From positions 1 to 36,286 of IMG/VR virus record IMGVR_UViG_3300044613_000659: a stretch of DNA of 36,286 nucleotides; one strand, given 5' to 3'. Source of the DNA: a virus. Numbering within the stretch: the first letter of the stretch is position 1; each line of letters begins with the position of its first letter. Positions 1-7,244 of the stretch are shown here, in pieces. The notes under the pieces were generated by a model. It searched no databases, had not been told where the DNA came from, and saw only the letters and a program-made list of their open reading frames with translations. Both the position numbers and the translations under genes were made by a program.

Positions 1-316
1 CTAAAATAAGTTCATCATTAAATAAACCTAGGTCGCTTGTTCGGTTGTCCGCTAAGACAATTTTCTTTGCCGCCTTTTCATCACACTCAACAAAAGAGAC
101 TGCAATCTCAGTCCAACCTAAACTCTTTGCGGCTTGCCAAGTGTGGTTGCCTGCCAAAATAAAACTTGTGCTTTGTTGGACAACTATTGGTCGGTACTGT
201 CCATTTATTTTTAAAGATTCTTGAATTGCTTTTAGGTTCCCTCGGCGAGGATTAAGTGGGTACGCCTTTAAAGAGTCGATAGGAACGACTTCAGAACGAA
301 CTTGTATTGGGGTCAC
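1..316 (-). CDS. ParB-like nuclease-domain protein (3' truncated by window edge)
   Basis: The visible 105 codons begin at a GTG preceded by AGGA. They read as the N-terminal ParB/sulfiredoxin-type domain: an IDSLKAYPLNPR opening, then LKINGQYRPIVVQ, then AGNHTWQAAKSLGW, which is the usual G-N-H/R-x-x-A-A motif of ParB-like proteins. An in-frame TAG lies four codons upstream of the GTG, so the start is well fixed. Phage members of this family are often nuclease-like or DNA-binding proteins, sometimes beside methyltransferases, but the C-terminal part that would decide this is outside the window. It is the last gene of the leftward gene string. The family call is firm; the role (partitioning, nuclease or regulation) is open. 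Confidence 0.8.
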   Translation of the reverse strand, partial: MTPIQVRSEVVPIDSLKAYPLNPRRGNLKAIQESLKINGQYRPIVVQQSTSFILAGNHTWQAAKSLGWTEIAVSFVECDEKAAKKIVLADNRTSDLGLFNDELIL

Positions 317-330
317 TCTTGAATCCTAAA

Positions 331-350
331 CCATAGTTAATAAACTATGG
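331..350. other. Perfect 8-bp stem, 4-base loop hairpin
   Basis: CCATAGTT and AACTATGG pair perfectly around AATA. The hairpin contains the stop codon of the upstream 84-residue gene and ends 15 bases before the GTG of the ParB-like gene. There is no U-tract on either side, so it is not a standard intrinsic terminator. It could be an RNA-stability or translation-control hairpin, or a protein-binding palindrome. Confidence 0.5.
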
Positions 351-591
351 GTGTTTTGACCTCTAATAAATCCGCATCACTTAAAAGAATTAGGAAATCA
401 TAATCATCTAAATCGGGGTCTATCCAGCCACCTGTGAGTTCGTGTAAGCGAAGAAGTATGTTTTCTTTATCGTTCAGTTCGGGTTTGTAATGCCAATGCT
501 GAGAGGCGATTTTATGAAGAAGTCCGCTCGCTGATTGGCTCTCTGTTAAAGTGCCATCAGCAAAGCGGACTCTCCATGTCGTCTGACTCAC
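337..591 (-). CDS. Hypothetical protein, 84 aa
   Basis: I do not recognise this small acidic protein. It starts at GTG seven bases after the stop of the amidotransferase gene and has no clear Shine-Dalgarno sequence. An ATG two bases upstream is followed at once by TGA, so it is not the start. The sequence has a beta-like opening (TTWRVRFADGTL), a helical middle and an acidic tail (DPDLDDYDFLILLSDADL). No signal peptide or membrane segment is visible. Its close spacing to the amidotransferase suggests co-transcription, but nothing ties it to that enzyme's function. Confidence 0.6.
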   Translation of the reverse strand: MSQTTWRVRFADGTLTESQSASGLLHKIASQHWHYKPELNDKENILLRLHELTGGWIDPDLDDYDFLILLSDADLLEVKTPIVY

Positions 592-598
592 ATGGTTA

Positions 599-1420
599 TT
601 ACATCACAGACTGCATCCATCCACCGTGTTCCTTACCCAAGTCGGTGTCGTCCCAGTCCCATGTGTACTTGCCAGCCTTCTTCTCGGATTCATATTTCTC
701 CAAGTCCTTAACCCACTCAGGCTTGAAGTCGGTGTATTCGACAATCGCACCACTACGAACCTTCATGTATTCGTATTCATTCATCTCAGCAATCCACTCA
801 ATCTTAAGCGAAGCCTTCTTCATCGCCTTCTCAAGAATGGGCTTAGTAGAAGCGAACACAGTCGAGCCTAGAGGTGTCTGAGCCACACAAAGAGGCGAAC
901 CACTAACTCGAGCCAAGTTCAATTCACGACCTCTATCGCCATCAATCCAAGCAAGAGCGGCACGACCTTGAATCTCAGTAAAAGCGGTCAAAGGATTCTC
1001 GTCATACTTCGCCATTACAAAAGCCGCCTCTGAATCCACTTCGCCAATTCGCTTATGGTTTGGATACGCCTTAAGGATTTCCTTATCGTTAGAAATATGT
1101 CCGTTATGAACGCCAACTAAGTTCTCTACAACAATCGGGTGGTTGTTGTGTTCGTTCTTAGGTGAGCCTTGAGTAGCAAAGCGAGTATGAAGAATTACAT
1201 TCTTTACACCGCTTGGCATCAGAGGTAAGCGAGTCTGAACAAAAGTCTTGGCGCTGTATGGCGCTTTGGTATAACGAACTTCATTCTGCTTTGCGTTATA
1301 CCAAGCCGCACCAGTTGCATCACGACCACGCTCAATGATTCCTTCCAAGAGCGCCGCTGATAAAACCTTTGCATCAATATGGTCTTCTGCCTTTACACAA
1401 AATCCTGCGATTCCACACAT
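599..1420 (-). CDS. Class II (Ntn-type) glutamine amidotransferase, 273 aa
   Basis: The protein starts MCGIAGF, so removal of Met exposes Cys2 as the N-terminal nucleophile of class II glutamine amidotransferases (GlmS, AsnB and PurF type). Other family landmarks are in order: ERGRDATGAAW (30-40), HTRFAT (78-83), NNHPI (92-96), NGHISN (106-111) and EVDSEA (127-132). These form the glutamine-binding and oxyanion site that releases ammonia. There is no synthetase, phosphoribosyltransferase or isomerase domain after it, so the ammonia acceptor must be supplied by another protein. The obvious candidate is the amidoligase ending 29 bases upstream in the same operon. The start has a good ribosome site (AAGGAG before ATG). 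Family assignment is firm; the substrate is unknown. Confidence 0.92.
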   Translation of the reverse strand: MCGIAGFCVKAEDHIDAKVLSAALLEGIIERGRDATGAAWYNAKQNEVRYTKAPYSAKTFVQTRLPLMPSGVKNVILHTRFATQGSPKNEHNNHPIVVENLVGVHNGHISNDKEILKAYPNHKRIGEVDSEAAFVMAKYDENPLTAFTEIQGRAALAWIDGDRGRELNLARVSGSPLCVAQTPLGSTVFASTKPILEKAMKKASLKIEWIAEMNEYEYMKVRSGAIVEYTDFKPEWVKDLEKYESEKKAGKYTWDWDDTDLGKEHGGWMQSVM

Positions 1421-1449
1421 AATAGTTCTCCTTTGGGTAGTTGGGTTAA

Positions 1450-2382
1450 TTAAGCGGCTACTGACTGACGATTAAGTTGAGCCTCACGACGAAGTAGAAA
1501 TGCTTTGGTAGTTGCATCTACGCCATGAGCATCTAGGAATTCAGCAACTGTTGAGTAAGTCTGAAGTCCTTCTGCTTCTAGAGTTGAAACAGAAGCGGTC
1601 TTTGCAATTGCTAGAAGCATCTGAACCCAAGCAACAACTTTCTTTCCGTTAAGAGTTCCTTGGTGTTGGCGGAACTCAAGAGTTCCATACTTTGGAAGTG
1701 AGCAAGTATTAACTGTGAAGTAGCGAGAAGAACCACCACGACCGCTAGCGGCGTATTCAGCATAAGCATCAACATTCTGAGTTGAGTAACGCATTGTGTA
1801 GTTACGGTTGTGGCGGCGTGATTGTGAAACCAAGCGGTCCATTAAATCTTGATTACGAACATAAGAGTTGAAGAAGTTCTTGCGTTGCACATCATTCATA
1901 CCAGCGGTATCAACATGAACATGAAGTCCACAAGTTGTATTAACTTTTGCACCAGCGGCATCAAGAGCGTTCAAAGCCTTCTCAAGTTCACGAAGTCCTT
2001 CTTCGCCTTTAAGGATTGGAGAAACTAATTCAAGTCCTGTTCCTTGTCCTGTGTTGCGACCAGTTACTGAACCATCTGTAACAATTTTCCAATCTGAAGT
2101 TACAGCGTGTGTGTAACCTTCAAATGAAACTCGAATACCAACTTGAGTTAGAGCGGCGACTGCTTGTGAAGGTGTGATGTTATAAAACTCTGCTTCGATT
2201 CCGAACTGACGAACTTCAACAGTCGATGTTGAAACTTGATTACGAAGAGCCGCCATAACTGCGTAACGAGCGGCTGAAGGATAATTTCCATAACCGAGTT
2301 GGCGAGCGATTGCTCCATAAGACATTCCTTGATTGCGAAGTGCTAATGCTTCTTCGTGTCTTGCGTTTGTGCTTTGTGTCAT
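1450..2382 (-). CDS. Amidoligase (COOH-NH2 ligase, Amidoligase_2 type) with N-terminal HTH, 310 aa
   Basis: Residues about 5-48 look like a helix-turn-helix (ALRNQGMSYGAIARQLGYG). The rest is an amidoligase of the glutamine synthetase-like COOH-NH2 ligase superfamily. Visible motifs are GIEAEF (61-66), WKIVTDGSV (98-106), ELVSP (118-122), GLHVHVD (152-158), YFTVN (221-225) and GTLEFRQHQGTLN (233-245). The Glu, His and Arg residues in these motifs are the expected metal and ATP ligands. Such enzymes are predicted to make amide or peptide bonds on small molecules, peptidoglycan peptides or proteins. The neighbouring glutamine amidotransferase and GGCT-fold protein match the phage operons described for this family in comparative genomics. 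The start has AAGGAG six bases before ATG. The fused HTH suggests DNA or operator contact. Substrate unknown. Confidence 0.88.
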   Translation of the reverse strand: MTQSTNARHEEALALRNQGMSYGAIARQLGYGNYPSAARYAVMAALRNQVSTSTVEVRQFGIEAEFYNITPSQAVAALTQVGIRVSFEGYTHAVTSDWKIVTDGSVTGRNTGQGTGLELVSPILKGEEGLRELEKALNALDAAGAKVNTTCGLHVHVDTAGMNDVQRKNFFNSYVRNQDLMDRLVSQSRRHNRNYTMRYSTQNVDAYAEYAASGRGGSSRYFTVNTCSLPKYGTLEFRQHQGTLNGKKVVAWVQMLLAIAKTASVSTLEAEGLQTYSTVAEFLDAHGVDATTKAFLLRREAQLNRQSVAA

Positions 2383-2403
2383 TTTCTACTCCTTGGGTTG
2401 AGT

Positions 2404-2418
2404 ATCGCTTTCTGCGAT
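2404..2418. other. Small hairpin in the 5' leader of the amidoligase gene
   Basis: ATCGC and GCGAT pair around a five-base loop. It lies between the putative -10 element and the start codon of the amidoligase gene, about 20 bases before the ATG. It could affect translation of the amidoligase mRNA. The stem is short, so chance is possible. Confidence 0.3.
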
Positions 2419-2424
2419 GACGCC

Positions 2425-2454
2425 ATTATCCAATTTTTCTTTGTACGCAGACAA
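2425..2454 (-). promoter_or_regulatory. Candidate sigma70-type promoter for the amidoligase operon
   Basis: On the minus strand TTGTCT (2454-2449) and GATAAT (2430-2425) are 18 bases apart, and the ATG of the amidoligase follows about 40 bases later. This lies in the only sizeable gap (2383-2537) of the left-hand gene string, so an internal promoter here is plausible. The -35 matches consensus at 4 of 6 positions and the -10 at 5 of 6. No experimental support. Confidence 0.4.
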
Positions 2455-2468
2455 CTACATCCGCCTGA

Positions 2469-2506
2469 AATCCCTGCGGGGCTAAAACTTTTTTTACGCA
2501 GGGATT
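2469..2506. terminator. 10-bp stem hairpin between the GGCT and amidoligase genes
   Basis: AATCCCTGCG (2469-2478) pairs perfectly with CGCAGGGATT (2497-2506) around an 18-base loop that includes a run of seven T on the plus strand. On the minus strand the hairpin sits 31 bases after the stop of the GGCT-fold gene and just upstream of the candidate amidoligase promoter. Only a short TTTC follows it, so it would be a weak terminator or a transcript-end stabiliser. It separates the helicase/GGCT transcript from the amidoligase transcript. Confidence 0.45.
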
Positions 2507-2537
2507 CAGATTTTGGATGAGATTTTGGTGTTTTGGC

Positions 2538-2942
2538 TCAGATTTGCAAGTTGAACGCCAAAGATTTTTCGTATTCAAGCCAATCGCCTGATTCAATCAA
2601 AAATCCTTTTGGAATATCTTTTGCAACAAAAGTTAAAGCATTAATTAATAATCCGTGTCGAGTTCTAACTTCTAACACTTCCGCATTGTAACCAGCAAAG
2701 ACTTCCATCATTAAAACTTCTAAGAAGTCTTCAGTATTAGTTTGAACATCCATCAAAGTTCCTTTAACGGTTCGATTAAGGTCTTTGGTTATTTCAGGAT
2801 ACAAACCAAGTGGGTGTTTGTATAAAGCATAATTATTTAAAGTTGCTGGTTCATAATTTTCAGCAACTGTTCGAATCATTGAGTGGAGAGAACCTTTTGG
2901 TTGCAAAGTTCCATATACAAAAACTTTAGCCATTCGTTTCAT
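2538..2942 (-). CDS. Gamma-glutamylcyclotransferase-fold (GGCT/AIG2-like) protein, 134 aa
   Basis: The protein opens with the family signature VFVYGTLQPKGSLH (7-20), the substrate-binding YGTL loop of GGCT/AIG2 proteins. It continues with YPEITKD, the GTLMDV strand and LMMEVFAGYNAEVLEV, where Glu80 is the likely catalytic acid. I place the start at 2942 because AGGAGAGG lies 6 bases before that ATG; a longer form from 2960 would ignore it. It overlaps the helicase gene by 17 bases. Known members cleave gamma-glutamyl-amine bonds by cyclising the glutamyl group to 5-oxoproline. Next to an amidoligase and an amidotransferase, it could reverse or trim gamma-glutamyl conjugates; that role is inferred. 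Confidence 0.85.
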   Translation of the reverse strand: MKRMAKVFVYGTLQPKGSLHSMIRTVAENYEPATLNNYALYKHPLGLYPEITKDLNRTVKGTLMDVQTNTEDFLEVLMMEVFAGYNAEVLEVRTRHGLLINALTFVAKDIPKGFLIESGDWLEYEKSLAFNLQI

Positions 2943-4629
2943 TTGCACCTCTCCTAGCAAGTCGTATTAATAAGTCCGTAAGGATATTTTGTTTATCTTC
3001 TAAAACTTTACCATCGGTGGAAGCATCTACGAGTTCTCTCTTATATGCAATTAGTTCTTTTATATCTTCATCAATAGTTCCTTCAGCAATCAAAGTCCAA
3101 GCCGTTACTGAATCTTGTTGTCCAATTCGGTGAGCACGGTCGGCGGCTTGGTCCATATCGGCTGGAGTCCAACCTTGTTCAAGAAATAAAACATCACTAG
3201 AGGCGGTCAAAGTAATTCCAACTCCACCAGCCTTAAGAGTGCTTACAAAAACTTTACACTTTGGGTCGGTTTGAAAAGTATCAACCGAGCGTGCTCTTTC
3301 TTCTATTGTTGAATCACCAGTTAGTTTTACTGCGCCATAATGTTCGGCGATGCGGTTTGCTAACTCTTTATGCCATGTGAAGACTATTAACTTACTCTCT
3401 GAAGTAAGGAAGTTATCTATCCATTCAACTGCTGATGAGTATTTGGCTTCACTTGCTAATCGTTTCAAAGTATTTACGGCTACTAATTGTTCAGCGGCTT
3501 GTGCTTTCATTGTTGCAACTAACGCGGCTTCTCTTGCTTCGTGAGTACTGGCGCCGGACTTTTCAGCGGACTCGTGCGCTCGCCTTGCTAGATAGGAGAT
3601 TAAATCTGATTCAGCCTCTCTATATTTCTTCATTTGTTCAAAGGCAGGTTCAACAATTACATCACTCCACCGCTTTGGAGGTAGTTCGGTAAGAACATCT
3701 ATCTTTCTTCTTCGAACATACATACTTTGACGAAGGCGGCGATTAAGTTCAGGTAAGTGTCTTGTTCCTGAATAAGCATCACGAAACTTTGAAGCCCCAC
3801 CAAACTCTTTTAATCGCCCAAGGATTCTTAATTGTGCAGTTAGTTCGGTTGGATTATTGAGAACAGGCGTACCAGTTAAACATAAAATTGGCTCTTGAAT
3901 TCTATCTGCGAGCGCTATTGCGGCTTTTGTTCTCTTGGCTTTTGGATTCTTACAGTAATGGCTTTCATCAAAGACAGCGGATTTAAAACCAAGTAATAGT
4001 GGAGACCAGTAATCTAAAATGTCATAATTAACAATTACTACATCTGCGTTAGGAACATTACCTTTTCTACCTCTTAAAACTTGAACAGAAGTATTGGGCA
4101 ACCATTTACGAGTTTCTCTTTGCCAATTTATCTTAAGGCTTGCAGGACAAACAATGACCGCTGGATAGGCTTTCATTTTATGAATTGTTGCTAATGCTTG
4201 AACAGTTTTACCTAATCCCATTTCATCAGCAATAAATAATCTTTTAGCGTTTATTGCATACTCAACTCCTGCTTTTTGAAAAGGCATTAGTTCGCCACCT
4301 AAACCTTCAATTACTAAATCTGAAGTAGTGGCACGAGAAGCGGCGACTCGTTCGTGCATCTTTCTTGCTTCTATAAAAGGTTCAGTACAACTTTCATGCA
4401 CTTGTGCTTTTGTATCGGTTGCAAATTCTAAAACTTCTAAAGCAGATTCTAAAGGTGCGCTCCACGCTCGCAAGATAGATGAATAACGAGCCCTTGGTAT
4501 CTCTCGAGCCTTTTCAATTAATTTTATGTCGTAATCAAAATACAAATAGAACCAATAACTATCATATTTAATAACTATTTTTTCTTCCGAAAGAATATCT
4601 TCTATCTCTTGGAGTAAAAATGAAGTCAT
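2926..4629 (-). CDS. SNF2-family helicase, HARP/SMARCAL1-like annealing helicase, 567 aa
   Basis: Residues 1-75 resemble the HARP-type N-terminal module (VIKYDSYWFYLYFDYD, then RARYSSILRAWSAP). The two RecA-like lobes follow: FQKAGVEYA (Q motif region), ADEMGLGKT Walker A (134-142), DESH motif II (221-224), LTGTP motif III (251-255). In the C-terminal lobe near residue 500 are VFVSTLKAGGVGITLT and DQAADRAHRIGQ (motifs V and VI). All catalytic motifs are intact. Proteins of this kind rewind or remodel forked DNA; phage relatives act in recombination-dependent replication and repair, which fits the nearby Bet and Gam genes. Its ATG overlaps the stop of the 65-residue HTH gene by four bases. Confidence 0.92.
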   Translation of the reverse strand: MTSFLLQEIEDILSEEKIVIKYDSYWFYLYFDYDIKLIEKAREIPRARYSSILRAWSAPLESALEVLEFATDTKAQVHESCTEPFIEARKMHERVAASRATTSDLVIEGLGGELMPFQKAGVEYAINAKRLFIADEMGLGKTVQALATIHKMKAYPAVIVCPASLKINWQRETRKWLPNTSVQVLRGRKGNVPNADVVIVNYDILDYWSPLLLGFKSAVFDESHYCKNPKAKRTKAAIALADRIQEPILCLTGTPVLNNPTELTAQLRILGRLKEFGGASKFRDAYSGTRHLPELNRRLRQSMYVRRRKIDVLTELPPKRWSDVIVEPAFEQMKKYREAESDLISYLARRAHESAEKSGASTHEAREAALVATMKAQAAEQLVAVNTLKRLASEAKYSSAVEWIDNFLTSESKLIVFTWHKELANRIAEHYGAVKLTGDSTIEERARSVDTFQTDPKCKVFVSTLKAGGVGITLTASSDVLFLEQGWTPADMDQAADRAHRIGQQDSVTAWTLIAEGTIDEDIKELIAYKRELVDASTDGKVLEDKQNILTDLLIRLARRGANETNG

Positions 4630-4823
4630 TTACCTTTTACAATCTTGTGAACATTTTGTTCCGACATACCTAATAAGTCAGAAAGTCTGCGAGCGGTAAT
4701 CTTATTTTCTCTTAATTTAATCATCAATAATTTGCGGTCTTCTCGAAGAGAGGAAAGTTCTGTTTCGATTCTATTTATCGCATCTGTTATTTCAACAACT
4801 GCATCTAGTTCATCTTCCATCAC
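4626..4823 (-). CDS. Small HTH protein with N-terminal coiled coil, 65 aa
   Basis: Residues 5-35 are heptad-like (VVEITDAINRIETELSSL), suggesting a coiled-coil dimer. Residues 38-62 form a helix-turn-helix (ITARRLSDLLGMSEQNVHKI), very like the recognition segment of small phage and plasmid regulators. The gene starts GTGATG and overlaps the HNH gene's stop codon, and its own stop overlaps the helicase start, so all three are translationally coupled. It is probably a DNA-binding accessory or regulatory protein of the replication module. Target unknown. Confidence 0.7.
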   Translation of the reverse strand: MMEDELDAVVEITDAINRIETELSSLREDRKLLMIKLRENKITARRLSDLLGMSEQNVHKIVKGK

Positions 4824-5212
4824 TTTCCCCCCTTTAGAGGTTCAAGTGTAGTGGTAAGCGAGCCGTCATCATTAAGTAAGACCCAACCTTGTAGATAAGT
4901 CTTAACTGGAACATTATTTGGCGTCTCATATTGCGGAACAATAAATCCATAATCCATTGCTTCATTACGATTGCTTTCTAAATATCCATGGCAACCTGTT
5001 GTTCCTGAACCGCATAACGCCATTAAGTTTGAAGGGTAATTAGTTTCCACTCTATGAGTTCCACCCATCGCTCTTGGTCGGCGATGATGAATAGACATAG
5101 GAATAGATTGAATTGAAACTCCACAACGCTCACATCTGAAGCCAGCCCGAACCATTACACTCATTCGCACCTCAGTAGTTGCTCCAGTCTTACGCCTCGA
5201 TTTCTTTGGCAC
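4820..5212 (-). CDS. HNH endonuclease, 130 aa
   Basis: The start is a GTG with GAGGG just upstream, and it overlaps the previous gene by 23 bases. The protein has a zinc-binding CERC (27-30) followed by SIHHRRPRAMGG (His42-His43, the catalytic HH of the beta-beta-alpha-Me fold), then Asn62 in SNLMALC and Cys67/Cys74-His75 as the second metal and nuclease half. This is the standard HNH layout. A lysine/arginine-rich N-terminus (KKSRRK) suits DNA binding. It lies between the helicase-loader-like gene and a small HTH gene rather than beside a terminase, so a replication or recombination nuclease, or a free-standing homing-type nuclease, are both possible. Confidence 0.85.
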   Translation of the reverse strand: MPKKSRRKTGATTEVRMSVMVRAGFRCERCGVSIQSIPMSIHHRRPRAMGGTHRVETNYPSNLMALCGSGTTGCHGYLESNRNEAMDYGFIVPQYETPNNVPVKTYLQGWVLLNDDGSLTTTLEPLKGGK

Positions 5213-5684
5213 TACTACCCTCTAACTCCCGATTGAAACTTATTGAAGATAATTGTTCTTCTAAATGTTTCTGTGCTTGTTCTTCATATAATTTAAAGAA
5301 TTGTGAACGGATAGTATCGGTATTTGTAGTCATGCAGAGTTCTCGATAGCCAATGGCGTGAACAACTTGTGCAACGGTTTTATCTTCAAAAGTAGGTCGT
5401 TCATAAATCCCATACCTTCGAACTTGAGACATAACTAATTCCCAAGCCTCGTTTTTAGTAAGCGGTAATCCGTCCATCTGTTCTAGAACTTTTTTTCTAA
5501 TAGCGGCTACCGAGGGAGGAAATTCTGACGCCATTAGAAGCCTTCTAACAGCCATCTGAGCCTCGTTCTTATCTAAGTCGGCTAAGAGTTCTACATAGAC
5601 CGCCACCGTCTCTTGAGTCGGCTTCCATGAGGGATAAGCACTCGCAATCATTCCTACTAAGACAGCACATTCTTGTTTAGTCAT
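5190..5684 (-). CDS. Helicase loader/inhibitor-like protein (G39P type), 164 aa
   Basis: The N-terminal 70 residues (MTKQECAVLVGMIASAYP, then VAVYVELLADLD, then ASEFPPSVAAIRK) match the small helical N-domain of phage SPP1 G39P-like helicase loader/inhibitor proteins. The rest is helical and charged (FFKLYEEQAQKHLEEQL), as in this family, where a flexible C-terminus contacts the helicase. It follows the putative replication initiator directly (shared base at 5684), the same order as initiator then loader in other phages. No phage replicative helicase is visible in the window, so it may act on a helicase encoded elsewhere or on the host's. The family call is from motif memory only. Confidence 0.68.
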   Translation of the reverse strand: MTKQECAVLVGMIASAYPSWKPTQETVAVYVELLADLDKNEAQMAVRRLLMASEFPPSVAAIRKKVLEQMDGLPLTKNEAWELVMSQVRRYGIYERPTFEDKTVAQVVHAIGYRELCMTTNTDTIRSQFFKLYEEQAQKHLEEQLSSISFNRELEGSSAKEIEA

Positions 5685-6430
5685 TACGCCTCCAAGTTGT
5701 TTATGTAATCCCTAACAACATCAACTCCTTTTGAAGTTTTGTTCCTTTGGGCTTGTAATCTCATCTTTTCGTACTGCTTCCGTAGAGCGGCTGGCGAATG
5801 GATATTTGAAGACCAAAAAGAGTCTGCTTGTGACCATCGTATTGCCGCTTCAACTTGCTCGACAGTCTTTTCATCTATTCGAATCAACTTATCAATATCA
5901 GCAACCCACTTACCACTAATGGTTGGTCGTTTAACTCCATTTGCAACCATTAAATCAGCAAGTAAATTACAAAGATAAAGATATTGTTTCGGGACTTCCT
6001 TATCTTGGCTCTCCTTTAAAGTGGCTTTCCTTATTTGGGAGGATTCAGTCGCCACCGTGGCTTCCTTTCGGCTACTACCGTGAGGACCGAAAAGAGGCGA
6101 GGTAGAGAGTTTTTCGTCCCCACCTATAGGAGAAGAAAGAACCGTATAGAGATTAGATTGAAGGTCGCCTTGTTCTGTATGTCGATGAGCAATAGTTATC
6201 GCACCGATTGAAACAAGTTCTTTTAATGCCCTATCAACTGGCTTTGTAGATTCCATACGCAAATCCGAGGCGAGTCGCTTCCTTGAAGGAAAGCACGACC
6301 CATCTCGGTCTGCGTATCGTCTTAAGACTCCATAGAGTCGAACGGCTTGTGGGCTTATTTCTGAAAATAAAACCCATTCAGGAATGATTGCAAAGAAGTT
6401 GTCGGCAATAACTTTGTCTTGGGATTCCAT
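5684..6430 (-). CDS. Phage replication initiator, winged-helix type, 248 aa
   Basis: Residues about 8-95 form a winged-helix domain: FFAIIPEWVLFSEISPQAVRLYGVL, then SCFPSRKRLASDLRM, then VDRALKELVSIGAITIAHR, ending in a beta-wing with NLYTVL. A variable linker follows, then a C-terminal helical domain (about 150-235) with FWSSNIHSPAALRKQYEKM, the ending common to phage replisome organisers of the DnaD or O-protein kind. It lies between the Bet gene and the helicase-loader-like gene, the usual place for an origin-binding protein. The replication origin is often inside such genes, but I see no clear iterons here. Confidence 0.78.
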   Translation of the reverse strand: MESQDKVIADNFFAIIPEWVLFSEISPQAVRLYGVLRRYADRDGSCFPSRKRLASDLRMESTKPVDRALKELVSIGAITIAHRHTEQGDLQSNLYTVLSSPIGGDEKLSTSPLFGPHGSSRKEATVATESSQIRKATLKESQDKEVPKQYLYLCNLLADLMVANGVKRPTISGKWVADIDKLIRIDEKTVEQVEAAIRWSQADSFWSSNIHSPAALRKQYEKMRLQAQRNKTSKGVDVVRDYINNLEA

Positions 6431-6443
6431 TATTGCCTACTCC

Positions 6444-7244
6444 TTATTCCATAGAAACCTGTTCGACTCTTTTCTTATAAGCCTGAACGAGCGTATTGAG
6501 GGAAGCGGAGTCTAGCGCCTTTTTTGCTTCCGACAAAGTAGGTTTCAAAGCCTCTAATTCGATTTCATTATTTGCTTTCTCAATGGCTTCGAGAAAAACT
6601 TTCACATCTTGAACTGGTACAACATCTTGTACCACTTCTTCAGTTATCTCTTTTACTTCTTTAATTGGTTGTAAAGGAGAAGCAGTTACTTCCATCTGTT
6701 CCATTTCTTCAGCAGAATAGATACCTGAAAGGTCTTGAGGGAAGGCTTTACGAAGTGCTAACGCTTCAGCACATTTAGCAATCATAAGGTCAGGCATCTT
6801 TGCCCAAAGTCCTGAAAGTTTTCCATTATATTGAACCGCATAAGAATCAAACTTTGCAGTCGCCCATAATGGCTCTCGCCAATCTTGGTGATAGATTCCA
6901 ACTTTAGCGGCGGCAGGTGGTGTCTTTTCTAACCACACATCTACCCACACTCCATCTTCTCCACACCAATAAGTTGGAGTTTGACCTCCATACTTTCCTG
7001 AGCGTTGAGCAACTAAACGAAGTCCATCAATCGAGGCTTGAATAGTAAAACGACCAGCACGACCAATCATATAAATCTGTCGAGCGAATGGGTCTAATCC
7101 TGTTCGTTGGCAGAAGTGTAGAAAGACTCCTAAATCACCAGCACTTGCTTCTTGAAGTCCTAATTGTTTTAGAGCAGAGAGTTGTTTCTCATCCCAATTC
7201 TTTTGCTCTTGTGTTACTACTAATACGCCACCTTGGTTACTCAT
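6444..7244 (-). CDS. bet: Bet/RecT-family single-strand annealing recombinase, 266 aa
   Basis: This is a lambda Bet-type annealase. The family core is plain: FCQRTGLDPFARQIYMI, FTIQASIDGLRLVAQRSG, then WATAKFDSYAVQ and MIAKCAEALALRKAFP, followed by GIYSAEEM. The protein pairs complementary single strands during phage recombination and repair. The C-terminal third (residues 190-266) is acidic and helical and probably contacts single-strand binding or nuclease partners. The gene overlaps the Gam-like gene by four bases. Oddly, no partner 5'-3' exonuclease (lambda Exo, RecE or Cas4-like) is found in this window. Confidence 0.93.
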   Translation of the reverse strand: MSNQGGVLVVTQEQKNWDEKQLSALKQLGLQEASAGDLGVFLHFCQRTGLDPFARQIYMIGRAGRFTIQASIDGLRLVAQRSGKYGGQTPTYWCGEDGVWVDVWLEKTPPAAAKVGIYHQDWREPLWATAKFDSYAVQYNGKLSGLWAKMPDLMIAKCAEALALRKAFPQDLSGIYSAEEMEQMEVTASPLQPIKEVKEITEEVVQDVVPVQDVKVFLEAIEKANNEIELEALKPTLSEAKKALDSASLNTLVQAYKKRVEQVSME

